From the NCBI GenBank assembly GCA_028701815.1, contig JAQVPY010000051.1, forward strand, positions 1 to 12,558: a stretch of DNA of 12,558 bases, given 5' to 3'. Positions 1 through 6,704 of the stretch are shown here, one piece after another (position 1 is the first letter of the stretch; each line of letters starts with the position of its first letter). The notes beneath the pieces were generated by a model. It had not been told where the DNA came from. It did not search any database and saw nothing but the letters and a program-made list of their open reading frames with translations. The position numbers and the translations under genes were made by a program. Source of the stretch: Bacteroidales bacterium (lineage in GTDB: Bacteria > Bacteroidota > Bacteroidia > Bacteroidales > BM520).

Positions 1-138
1 CCTATCACCTTTACATGGCAGTCAGGCTCATGGGATTCGGAATGCTCTTTCGAAATCTATTATGTTGATGGCGACAATATTTATTCATCTTCAGGCACCC
101 CCTCAGCCGGAGCGTTTTATTCTTTCGTCGTCAATTGC
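1..138 (+). repeat. Paralogous copy of the DSYGDGWNG-domain C-terminal half (partner 11615-11752)
   Basis: Codons 1-46 align to 11615-11752 at a constant offset of 11614 bases with no gap. They share the GSWD-x-ECSFE core, the PSAG turn and a closing Cys. The match ends at that Cys: here the protein continues into FN3 repeats, whereas at the right edge it continues into a second protease prodomain. This shows the two genes are related by domain sharing or gene duplication. Confidence 0.8.
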
Positions 139-1434
139 TCAGGTACTGTTAGCGGTTGCTCACCTGTCCAAAATCTTGAAGCCGCCGTTGACGGCTCTAC
201 CGTTGAACTTTCTTGGCAAGCCCCCGAAGAAGGCACACCTACAAGATATGATATCTACCGCGGATCCTCAGTAATAGGCACCACCGCTACTCTGGGTTTT
301 GTTATTGACAATGCTCCGTCAGGCGTTTCTCAATATTGCGTGCTTCCGATTTTTACCGACTGTGCAACTACGGCAGAATGCGTCTCCGTTAACGTTATAG
401 TCCTATGCGACCCTGTCAGAGACCTTACTGCTACCCTCGGATTGAACAGAGAAGTGACCGCTTCATGGACAGAACCTGAAGATGCTACAGGACTTGTCAA
501 TTATATCGTTGATGTAGATGGAGAAGAAACCGGCACTACAACGGAGACTACTTTTACATCTGTATTGGAATCAGGAAATCATACTATCGAAGTAAAAGCT
601 GCTTTCGATGACGGTTGCATATCAGATCCACTCGCAGTTGAAATTGCCGTTATTGATTGTTTGCCCCCTGCTTCTTTACAATATAACGTCTCTTTCGTGG
701 CAGGTGTATATACATTAAATATTACGTGGACTACACCTGAAACAACTCCGACGCCATCTTCTTATATAGTATATGCTGATGACGTAGTTGTTGAAACAAC
801 TACTGAAAACAACTACCAGACAGTGATAGAACCGGGCGTATATTCATATTGCATTTCCGCTGTTTATGACGGCTACTGCACATCTAATACGGTATGTGAA
901 GATATAGAAATCGCCGATTATCCTTGCGCTCCGGTACGGAATCTGGAAGCAACCCAGCAACCTGCCGCTCAAATAGTCGTTCTTTCATGGACAGCTCCTG
1001 AAGATTATGCTAAAGGAATCCTAAACTATGGTATTTATCTCGATGATGTCTTCAATGCTGAGACAACAGAACAGACATATACTGTTGAAAATGCCCCTCT
1101 CGGAGTTCATGAATACGGTGTAACCGTACGCTATGAATATGAATGCGACGAAACGGAAATGTCATACGTTTCCCTTAATATTGAGGGACTTGAAAATATT
1201 CATAATGATACCAAGGTATTTCCTGTTCCTGCTTCCTCGGAATTTATCGTAGAAGGTGAAAACATCACTTCTCTGGCTCTTTATAACTCCATGGGACAAC
1301 TCGTAAAAACAATGCCTGTCAATAGCGTCATAACTGTTGTTGACGTTTCAGACTTGAAACAAGCACTCTATCTTCTTAATATCTATTATGAAGATGGTAA
1401 TGCCTCCGCAGTGAGAATAACGGTTAGCAGATAA
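1..1434 (+). CDS. C-terminal part of a secreted FN3-repeat protein with T9SS sorting domain (5' truncated by window edge)
   Basis: The frame is open from base 1, so the true start lies outside the window; 477 residues are visible. Residues 1-46 match the end of the DSYGDGWNG-type domain in the protease at the right edge (24 of 46 identical, no gaps). Four fibronectin-III-like repeats follow, each opening with a Cys and a C-x-P-V/A-x-x-L pattern, near residues 53, 136, 220 and 309. Each carries the W-x-x-P-E core of FN3 strands. From about residue 401 the segment with FPVPASSEF, ALYNSMGQLV and the final ITVSR has the layout of a T9SS type A sorting domain, which is removed during export while the protein is anchored or released at the cell surface. 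The missing N-terminus may hold a subtilisin-like protease, given the paralogy, but this cannot be seen. The internal ATG at 340 lies inside the first FN3 repeat and is not the start. Confidence 0.9.
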   Translation, partial: PITFTWQSGSWDSECSFEIYYVDGDNIYSSSGTPSAGAFYSFVVNCSGTVSGCSPVQNLEAAVDGSTVELSWQAPEEGTPTRYDIYRGSSVIGTTATLGFVIDNAPSGVSQYCVLPIFTDCATTAECVSVNVIVLCDPVRDLTATLGLNREVTASWTEPEDATGLVNYIVDVDGEETGTTTETTFTSVLESGNHTIEVKAAFDDGCISDPLAVEIAVIDCLPPASLQYNVSFVAGVYTLNITWTTPETTPTPSSYIVYADDVVVETTTENNYQTVIEPGVYSYCISAVYDGYCTSNTVCEDIEIADYPCAPVRNLEATQQPAAQIVVLSWTAPEDYAKGILNYGIYLDDVFNAETTEQTYTVENAPLGVHEYGVTVRYEYECDETEMSYVSLNIEGLENIHNDTKVFPVPASSEFIVEGENITSLALYNSMGQLVKTMPVNSVITVVDVSDLKQALYLLNIYYEDGNASAVRITVSR

Positions 1435-1451
1435 CAAACAATTTAAATTTT

Positions 1452-1493
1452 ATTACGGGGTAGAGTAGAGTGTCCTTTTCTTTACCCCGTAAT
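1452..1493 (+). terminator. Rho-independent-like terminator after the FN3/T9SS gene
   Basis: A perfect 11-bp inverted repeat (attacggggta at 1452-1462, taccccgtaat at 1483-1493) with a 20-base loop lies 18 bases after the stop codon. A short T-rich run follows. It ends 10 bases before the ruvC start, so it may also form in the ruvC leader if ruvC is transcribed from within this gap. The loop is longer than in a classical terminator. Confidence 0.6.
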
Positions 1494-1503
1494 TTTATAC
1501 AAA

Positions 1504-2085
1504 ATGAATAATATTACAGAAAAGCACAATAGAATCATCCTCGGTATCGACCCAGGGTCGCTTAATTTCGGCTATTGTATCTTACAACAGGACGGCCGCA
1601 AATATACACTTATCACTAAGGGTATTCTGAAACTTCAGACGATAAGCGATCAGATAAATAAAAACAAAAAGATTTACGAATTTTTGTCCGATTTACACCA
1701 AACCTACCTCGTAGACGAAATTTCCATCGAACAACCGGTATACGGAAAAGATGCTCAGGCGATGCTAAAGTTGGGTAGAGTACTCGGATGTTGTATAGGC
1801 TTTGCCATATCTCACAACCTCCCGATTATGGAATATCCACCCAAGACGGTAAAACGTATCATTACAGGAAATGGAAATGCCGCCAAACAGCAGGTGGCTT
1901 TTATGGCGGCAAATATTTTAGGGATAACCTATAACGCGAATACGAACACTTTCGACGACATGGATGCAGCCGCCATAGCGTTGACACATGCATACAACCT
2001 TAGCGGAATTCAAATGACCAGCGCGAAAAAATCATGGGAAAAATTCATCAAGGAAAACCCCGATAGAATAGAAGGGTTGAAATAA
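1504..2085 (+). CDS. ruvC: RuvC, crossover junction endodeoxyribonuclease
   Basis: RuvC is the Holliday-junction resolvase. It cuts four-way junctions symmetrically in the cytoplasm after RuvAB branch migration in recombinational repair. All four acidic active-site positions can be placed: D16 in GIDPGS, E76 in SIEQP, and D151 and D154 in the pattern D-D-M-D, which has the usual three-residue spacing, followed by AAAIALTHAY. The MLKLGRVLG segment and the GNGNAAKQQV segment with K128 are also family signatures. The length of 193 residues is normal, slightly long through a lysine-rich tail. The start ATG at 1504 places the IILGIDPG strand near residue 11, as expected. The ruvA and ruvB genes are not adjacent. 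The gene converges with iorB, with one base between the two stop codons. Confidence 0.95.
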   Translation: MNNITEKHNRIILGIDPGSLNFGYCILQQDGRKYTLITKGILKLQTISDQINKNKKIYEFLSDLHQTYLVDEISIEQPVYGKDAQAMLKLGRVLGCCIGFAISHNLPIMEYPPKTVKRIITGNGNAAKQQVAFMAANILGITYNANTNTFDDMDAAAIALTHAYNLSGIQMTSAKKSWEKFIKENPDRIEGLK

Positions 2086-2095
2086 ATCAACCCTT
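2072..2095. terminator. Bidirectional hairpin spanning the stop codons of ruvC and iorB
   Basis: A perfect 9-bp stem (aagggttga at 2072-2080, tcaaccctt at 2087-2095) encloses a 6-base loop. The ruvC stop TAA (2083-2085) lies in the loop, and the iorB stop TGA (complement of 2087-2089) lies in the right arm. On the plus strand a T-rich tract follows. The symmetry and the convergent genes indicate one shared terminator. Confidence 0.7.
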
Positions 2096-2674
2096 TATAT
2101 ATTTTTCTGCCGCTTCTGTGCCGGCATGAAGAGCTTTAATATTTGCATTAACCACATCTTCCCCCTTACGCGCGAAGATACTCATAAGAGCCTCTTCAAA
2201 TGACTCGTAAGGCATGTCAATAAACTTGGCGGCAGCGCCGAGAATAACAATATTTGCAGATCTCGAAGAACCGAGATCCTTAGCAATGGTGTTAGCATCA
2301 ATGATGATGTGATTTTTATATTTCTTAAGCTCGTTATAAATATCTTCCGCTTCAGGATAGTTGGAAATATTATTGAATGTCGCCTTATTAGTAACAATCC
2401 ATCCGTCGGGTTTAAGCATATCGACATATCTGAGTGCCTCCATAGGTTCAACGGAGATAATGATATCTACCTGCCCCTGAGGAATCAAATCAGAGGCTAT
2501 CGGTTTGTCGGATAAACGCAGGTGCGACTGTACATCGCCGCCTCTTTGACTCATCCCGTGGACTTCCGCCTGTTTAATATTAAGACCCTTTGCTACTGCT
2601 GCAGTGCCTATTGTGGCTGCAATGGACAAAATCCCTTGTCCGCCTACGCCTGCTAAAATTATATCTGTTTTCAT
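2087..2674 (-). CDS. iorB: Indolepyruvate:ferredoxin oxidoreductase, beta subunit
   Basis: IorB is the small subunit of the enzyme that interconverts aryl-pyruvates (from aromatic amino acid transamination) and aryl-acetyl-CoA plus CO2, using ferredoxin. It is cytoplasmic and belongs to the 2-oxoacid:acceptor oxidoreductase gamma family. The N-terminus has the family signature GVGGQGILS at residues 9-17, then EVHGMSQRGGDVQSHLR near residues 37-53, and a Rossmann-like core. The length of 195 residues is typical. The gene starts 36 bp after the iorA stop on the same strand, consistent with one transcript, and ends in the hairpin shared with ruvC. Confidence 0.93.
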   Translation of the reverse strand: MKTDIILAGVGGQGILSIAATIGTAAVAKGLNIKQAEVHGMSQRGGDVQSHLRLSDKPIASDLIPQGQVDIIISVEPMEALRYVDMLKPDGWIVTNKATFNNISNYPEAEDIYNELKKYKNHIIIDANTIAKDLGSSRSANIVILGAAAKFIDMPYESFEEALMSIFARKGEDVVNANIKALHAGTEAAEKYIKG

Positions 2675-2710
2675 TAGCTTATGATTTAATTATTGTAATA
2701 ACGATTAATA

Positions 2711-4300
2711 TTATCTTCTTCTGTGTTTCTTTCCTATCACCTGTAAACATTCGCGGCGCGGGACAATTACTGATACACCCTTGTATTCGAGTTCTTCCTT
2801 AATAACTTTGACGTTTTCTTCGTGGTTCTTTGGCAAAGGAATAATAACTCTGATGTGTTCTTTTTCGACTCCGAGACCCAAACAGATATTTTCAATACGT
2901 CCGAAAGCACATGAGTCCTGACCGCCGGTCATGCCTGTCGTCTCATTGTCAAGTATCATCACGGTAATAGCACTCTTGTCTAATATGGCGTCAAGCAGGC
3001 CTGTCATTCCCGAATGTGTAAACGTAGAGTCGCCGATAATAGCAACGGCAGGGAATATCCCTGCGTCAAAAGCACCCTTAGCCATAGTTATGGAGGCACC
3101 CATGTCAACACAAGAGTTGATTGCATTATATGGAGGCAGCGCGCCGAGAGTGTAACAGCCTATGTCGGCGAAAACTCTACCAGGCACATAGTCGCTGAGG
3201 GCTTCGTTCAAGGCATTGTAAGATGAAATATGAGGACAGCCGTCGCACAATTTCGGAGGACGCGGTTTAACTACCTCGGGGACAATATTAAAATCGGGTA
3301 CTTTAATCCCGAGACCTTGCGCAACAATATTCGGATTTAATTCGCCCATTCTTGGTAAAGTGCCGTCTAATCTTCCGCGGATGATTAATGGAGTGGGTAT
3401 TATGCTCTTTATCTGCTCTTCAATAAACGGATAGCCATCTTCAATAACAAGAAGCTCTACCGACTCCGCAGCAAGTCGCGTAAGCATATTTACAGGCAAT
3501 GGATATTGCGAAATCTTCAGTATGGAATAAGGACAACCGTCAGGATAGTTTTCCATTAAATAGTTGTAACCGATACCCGAAGCGATAATTCCTAATTTTC
3601 TGTCCTTACCGAGAGTGAGAGTATTCCAACCGTCTTTTTCTCCGTGTGACATAAAATCATTCTGCTTTCCGAGTAAACCGGCATAATTTTTCTTGGCAAT
3701 AGCCGGAAGCAAAATAAACTGTTTGAGATTAGTGGGAATATTGAGGAGATTTTGTGCCTTTGGCGACTTACATTCAACACCTGAACGAGAGTGCGCCAGA
3801 CGGGTAACCATTCTTAAAAGAACAGGAGTGTGGAACATCTCTGAAAAATTGAAGGCATATTGTACCAAATCATAGCATTCCTGCTGATTTGAAGGTTCAA
3901 ATGTAGGAATCAAAGCAAATTTACCGTAAACTCTCGAGTCCTGCTCGTTCTGTGAAGAGTGCATCGAAGGATCGTCGGCCGAAACAATAACAAGCCCACC
4001 GTTGGCTCCAACTATCGAGGCATTCATAAACGGGTCGGCAGCAACATTCAATCCGACATGTTTCATACATACCAAAGCCCTTTTCCCGGCATAAGACATC
4101 CCTAATGCAGATTCGAGAGCCGTCTTTTCATTTGCAGACCAGTCGCAATGAATGCCACCTTCTTCAGCCTGTTTTGAGGCCTGAATGTATTCGGTGATTT
4201 CTGTTGACGGAGTGCCGGGATAGGCATAAACTCCGGATAATCCGGCATCCAACGCACCTTGCGCTAATGCCTCATCTCCTAATAAAAGTATTTTTTGCAT
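2711..4300 (-). CDS. iorA: Indolepyruvate:ferredoxin oxidoreductase, alpha subunit (no C-terminal ferredoxin domain)
   Basis: This is the large, thiamine-diphosphate-binding subunit of IOR. I chose the ATG at 4298-4300 (529 aa, starting MQKILLLGDEAL), because the only extension upstream needs a TTG and adds nine residues not expected for the family. Visible features are the pyrimidine-side segment YPGTPSTEI (residues 27-35), the conserved glutamate in ANEKTALE (E58), and a C-x-x-C pair in LCDGCPH (C352, C355). The TPP motif runs from GDS at about 423 to DN at about 452. Archaeal and many bacterial IorA proteins continue after a PRR-x-C segment into a two-cluster ferredoxin domain. Here the protein stops 11 residues after the Cys of that segment, and no cysteine-rich sequence is found before iorB. 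Shorter forms may be normal in this phylum. Function assignment is secure; the electron path is not. Confidence 0.92.
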   Translation of the reverse strand: MQKILLLGDEALAQGALDAGLSGVYAYPGTPSTEITEYIQASKQAEEGGIHCDWSANEKTALESALGMSYAGKRALVCMKHVGLNVAADPFMNASIVGANGGLVIVSADDPSMHSSQNEQDSRVYGKFALIPTFEPSNQQECYDLVQYAFNFSEMFHTPVLLRMVTRLAHSRSGVECKSPKAQNLLNIPTNLKQFILLPAIAKKNYAGLLGKQNDFMSHGEKDGWNTLTLGKDRKLGIIASGIGYNYLMENYPDGCPYSILKISQYPLPVNMLTRLAAESVELLVIEDGYPFIEEQIKSIIPTPLIIRGRLDGTLPRMGELNPNIVAQGLGIKVPDFNIVPEVVKPRPPKLCDGCPHISSYNALNEALSDYVPGRVFADIGCYTLGALPPYNAINSCVDMGASITMAKGAFDAGIFPAVAIIGDSTFTHSGMTGLLDAILDKSAITVMILDNETTGMTGGQDSCAFGRIENICLGLGVEKEHIRVIIPLPKNHEENVKVIKEELEYKGVSVIVPRRECLQVIGKKHRRR

Positions 4301-4361
4301 TTTTTTATAGTTTTGATTTATAAGCAAATAAGAAAAATTTACATCTGATTAATAATGCTTG

Positions 4362-4392
4362 TAAAGATAATGCTTTTTTATAATATTTTCAA
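4362..4392 (-). promoter_or_regulatory. Possible promoter for iorAB
   Basis: In the 88-bp gap between the lipoprotein gene and iorA, the minus strand reads TATCTTTA (complement of 4362-4369). This is one base from the Bacteroidota -7 consensus TAnnTTTG. A TTG (complement of 4390-4392) lies about 20 bases upstream and could serve as the -33 element. It would place transcription start roughly 50-55 bases before the iorA ATG. The match is imperfect, so iorAB could equally be read through from the lipoprotein gene. Confidence 0.35.
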
Positions 4393-5774
4393 TCATTTGT
4401 TATGAATTTTTCCAACATTTCAACGGGTATCTGCTTCGCAATAATCCTCTTTTCCCTGTCGAGAAGATAAATCGTCGGAGTGTATTGCACATTGTACAGT
4501 CGGCTGTATTCATCTCCAAATGGATTTATACGCCCATCAACATTTATCCAGGATATCTTGTTGTCATTAATATACTGTTCCATCCCCCGTCCCGAATTAC
4601 CCGTATATACCGCGTAAACTTCAAGATCATAAGCATCACGACTCCTGTCGTAAAGATCTACTAACCGAGGTGTTGCGCGCTTGCAAATCTCACAGTCATC
4701 ATCCCAGAAATATACTACAATATATTGCGCATGTATGCTAAAAAGTGGCATATAGTTCATGTCTGTATCACAAAGCCTTAAATCAGGAGCAGTCTTTCCA
4801 ATAAGAAGCGGTCTCATCACTTCTGCTCTATCTCTCAAATTGTTAACAATAATCGAATCAGTCCATGTATTAAAACCCGATGAATAGTAATTATCCACTA
4901 TATGTACAAACACTGCATCATATCCCATTATATCGGAATCGCCAAATCTCTCCGTCAGCTTCCACAATACATGTTTAAGTGTCTCGGGAGTGTCTTTGAT
5001 TTTATTCATAATAACATCCGCTGCAGCACATAATGAGTCGGGATAGGGTACAACCAGCCTGTTTAAATAGAATTCAATTCGCTCATCAAGGATTGGCGTC
5101 CTTAGCAACCTCTTGTCGGTGACCTCGAAATTGTTCCAAAATTCCTTTTGGCGTTCTTTATAAACGTTCACATCATTTTTATTAACGACCTTCAACGGCT
5201 TACCGGCTTTTATAAACAAACCAAGAATATCATTTTCATGCTTTGCAATCAGGGCATCAATATAATCATCCACAGCCCAGTCGATATCGCCGATCTCTTT
5301 TTGCAACAGTGCCATCGCCGCAGAGTCCGACTGCTGCAGTTTGTCGCGCATTTGAATAAAAGGGGTTACCTCACGCTGTTTTACCGCCAGAAATCTTATA
5401 TAATCGAAAAAATCAGCGTTTAACGACGAATTAGTCTGAAGATTCTCCACGAGATTATCCTTTGTGGAAGAAAAAGATATCTTTTGCGACTCGTCCCCTA
5501 TAAAAAATTCGATAAGATGTCGCAGCGATTTATCTGTGATAAGATACATCCCCTCGGGACGCAGGGTTCCAGAGCTGAAACAGTAGGCCGATTTTTCACG
5601 TACGGCCGTATCTATTATGTATATGCCAGCGCCATAATATTGACAGAGATAAAGAACGCTGTCGCTTATACCTTCAACCCTTACAGTTATTTTAGATTTC
5701 TCCTTACCGCAGGCACTCGCTGCTATAAGTGCGATAAAAAGGCAAAGAATAAATTTTTTATACAAAAGTTTCAA
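4389..5774 (-). CDS. TlpA-like thioredoxin-fold lipoprotein (Bacteroidota DUF4369/DUF5106-type architecture)
   Basis: This is a predicted envelope lipoprotein thiol-disulfide oxidoreductase of 461 residues. Residues 1-21 form a signal peptide ending ASA-C22, a lipobox whose Cys would be lipidated. A long N-terminal part (about 25-330), resembling the DUF4369/DUF5106 regions often fused to such proteins, precedes a C-terminal thioredoxin domain. That domain has the redox motif C361-E-I-C364 after FWDDD and the cis-proline in YTPTIYLLD (P433). The active-site dipeptide E-I differs from the G-P of thioredoxin, so reductase versus isomerase activity cannot be told. The start must be TTG (5772-5774): an in-frame stop lies five codons upstream, no ATG intervenes, and the next Met is beyond the signal peptide. 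It is divergent from the beta-barrel gene and upstream of iorAB on the same strand. The substrate is unknown. Confidence 0.82.
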   Translation of the reverse strand: MKLLYKKFILCLFIALIAASACGKEKSKITVRVEGISDSVLYLCQYYGAGIYIIDTAVREKSAYCFSSGTLRPEGMYLITDKSLRHLIEFFIGDESQKISFSSTKDNLVENLQTNSSLNADFFDYIRFLAVKQREVTPFIQMRDKLQQSDSAAMALLQKEIGDIDWAVDDYIDALIAKHENDILGLFIKAGKPLKVVNKNDVNVYKERQKEFWNNFEVTDKRLLRTPILDERIEFYLNRLVVPYPDSLCAAADVIMNKIKDTPETLKHVLWKLTERFGDSDIMGYDAVFVHIVDNYYSSGFNTWTDSIIVNNLRDRAEVMRPLLIGKTAPDLRLCDTDMNYMPLFSIHAQYIVVYFWDDDCEICKRATPRLVDLYDRSRDAYDLEVYAVYTGNSGRGMEQYINDNKISWINVDGRINPFGDEYSRLYNVQYTPTIYLLDREKRIIAKQIPVEMLEKFITND

Positions 5775-5797
5775 TCTCCGATATCTTTAAATTGTGG

Positions 5798-5828
5798 CAA
5801 AATTATATAAATTTGCAGGATTGTTAAA
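5798..5828 (-). promoter_or_regulatory. Probable promoter of the thioredoxin lipoprotein gene
   Basis: The minus strand reads TAATTTTG (complement of 5798-5805), an exact match to the Bacteroidota -7 element TAnnTTTG. It sits 23 bases before the TTG start. A TTTA (complement of 5825-5828), 19 bases further upstream, is a 3-of-4 match to the TTTG -33 element. It supports the TTG start chosen for this gene. Confidence 0.5.
5808..5815 (+). promoter_or_regulatory. Probable -7 element of the outer-membrane beta-barrel gene
   Basis: TAAATTTG is an exact match to TAnnTTTG, 31 bases before the ATG at 5847. The expected -33 position holds only CTTT, so the upstream element is weak. It lies two bases from the oppositely oriented -7 element at 5798-5805. 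Confidence 0.45.
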
Positions 5829-5846
5829 ATTAATCCGATTTCTTTT

Positions 5847-6659
5847 ATGAAGAAAAGTGTTATCAGCCTCTTTTGTCTCGTCTTTTCACTCGTTTTGATA
5901 TCAAACGACTTGAAATCTCAGGATTTGGAAATGGCTATCAGCCAAAAGTCGTCGCCCTCCTTTTTATCCGTAAGCGTTGGCTGTGCTTTTCCTACAGGGA
6001 GGTTCAGACAAAAGACGATATACGACAACTTTAACAATCCCTATTCTTCATTAATTCCCAAGTTACCGCTAACGGGACAGTCGAACTATACCGTAGCCGG
6101 CTTTGCTTCTCCCGGACTTGCCGTCTCCGCCAACGGCGCGTGGTTTTTTCTTAACTATTTAGGAATAGGATTGCGCGTTTTCGGTGCTCAAAATTTTCTC
6201 GCATGTAACACTCTCAACAACGCTTACAATACCGCCTACGGCGAAGGCTACGACTTTGATTTCTCAGCCAAAGACTACTATTATACCTGTTTTATTGCCC
6301 CTGCATTATATTTTTCTATTCCTGTAATCTCCAATCTGTATGTCTCCCTTGAAGCAGGCTACGGGCCGTTCTTCTCCCATTTTCCGGAATTTTCCTGCAC
6401 CTGGATATACGACGATAGCACTGTCACCGAAAAAACTGAAGCTGCCAACACATGGGATTTCTCCTATTTCTTCGGTATCGGCGCCAAATACAAATTTGAA
6501 AACAATTTCGGCATCTCTTTCGACTTCAACTTCAACGAATTTTCTACCGAATATCAAATAACAACTACTTCCGAGCAGAACGTAGTAGAGACAACCGTCC
6601 CAACGGTGCATAGAAATTTTAGCCTTGCGGTAGGATTTGTGGTTTTATTTAACAATTAA
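5847..6659 (+). CDS. Predicted outer-membrane beta-barrel protein
   Basis: A protein of 270 residues with a clear Sec signal peptide (MKKS followed by a hydrophobic stretch, ending near LKSQ at residue 25). The mature part is rich in Phe, Tyr, Gly and Asn and alternates in short amphipathic stretches, such as the LSVSVGCAFPTGRF segment near residue 40, the YVSLEAGYGPFFSHF segment near residue 165, GIGAKYKFENNFGISFDFNF and a closing FSLAVGFVVLF. This is the pattern of an 8- to 10-strand OmpW/OmpA-like porin family barrel, with the last strand at the C-terminus as the assembly machinery requires. No domain allows a more specific role. It is divergent from the thioredoxin lipoprotein. The 45-bp gap to the convergent downstream gene has only a weak 5-bp stem and a short palindrome, so no convincing terminator is seen. 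Confidence 0.75.
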   Translation: MKKSVISLFCLVFSLVLISNDLKSQDLEMAISQKSSPSFLSVSVGCAFPTGRFRQKTIYDNFNNPYSSLIPKLPLTGQSNYTVAGFASPGLAVSANGAWFFLNYLGIGLRVFGAQNFLACNTLNNAYNTAYGEGYDFDFSAKDYYYTCFIAPALYFSIPVISNLYVSLEAGYGPFFSHFPEFSCTWIYDDSTVTEKTEAANTWDFSYFFGIGAKYKFENNFGISFDFNFNEFSTEYQITTTSEQNVVETTVPTVHRNFSLAVGFVVLFNN

Positions 6660-6704
6660 CAATTGGGTTGTCCGAATATGGTTGACAAATATTTGAGATA
6701 ATAA

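Noticed and set aside
62..274. Reading frame of 70 codons on the plus strand
   Set aside because: Out-of-frame shadow of the FN3/T9SS gene, whose own frame is open from base 1 and contains recognisable repeats.
1..1434. CRISPR-like or DNA-level tandem repeat in the FN3 gene
   Set aside because: The periodicity of about 84-89 codons is at the protein-fold level only; nucleotide copies are too diverged to be a DNA repeat array.
4301..4327. N-terminal extension of iorA starting at a TTG
   Set aside because: The extra nine residues are lysine- and asparagine-rich with no family match, and an ATG follows at the expected first residue.
6653..6695. Short stem (caatt/aattg) and the palindrome caaatatttg in the gap after the beta-barrel gene
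   Set aside because: Stems are 5 bp and AT-only with no following T-run, so they are too weak to call a terminator.
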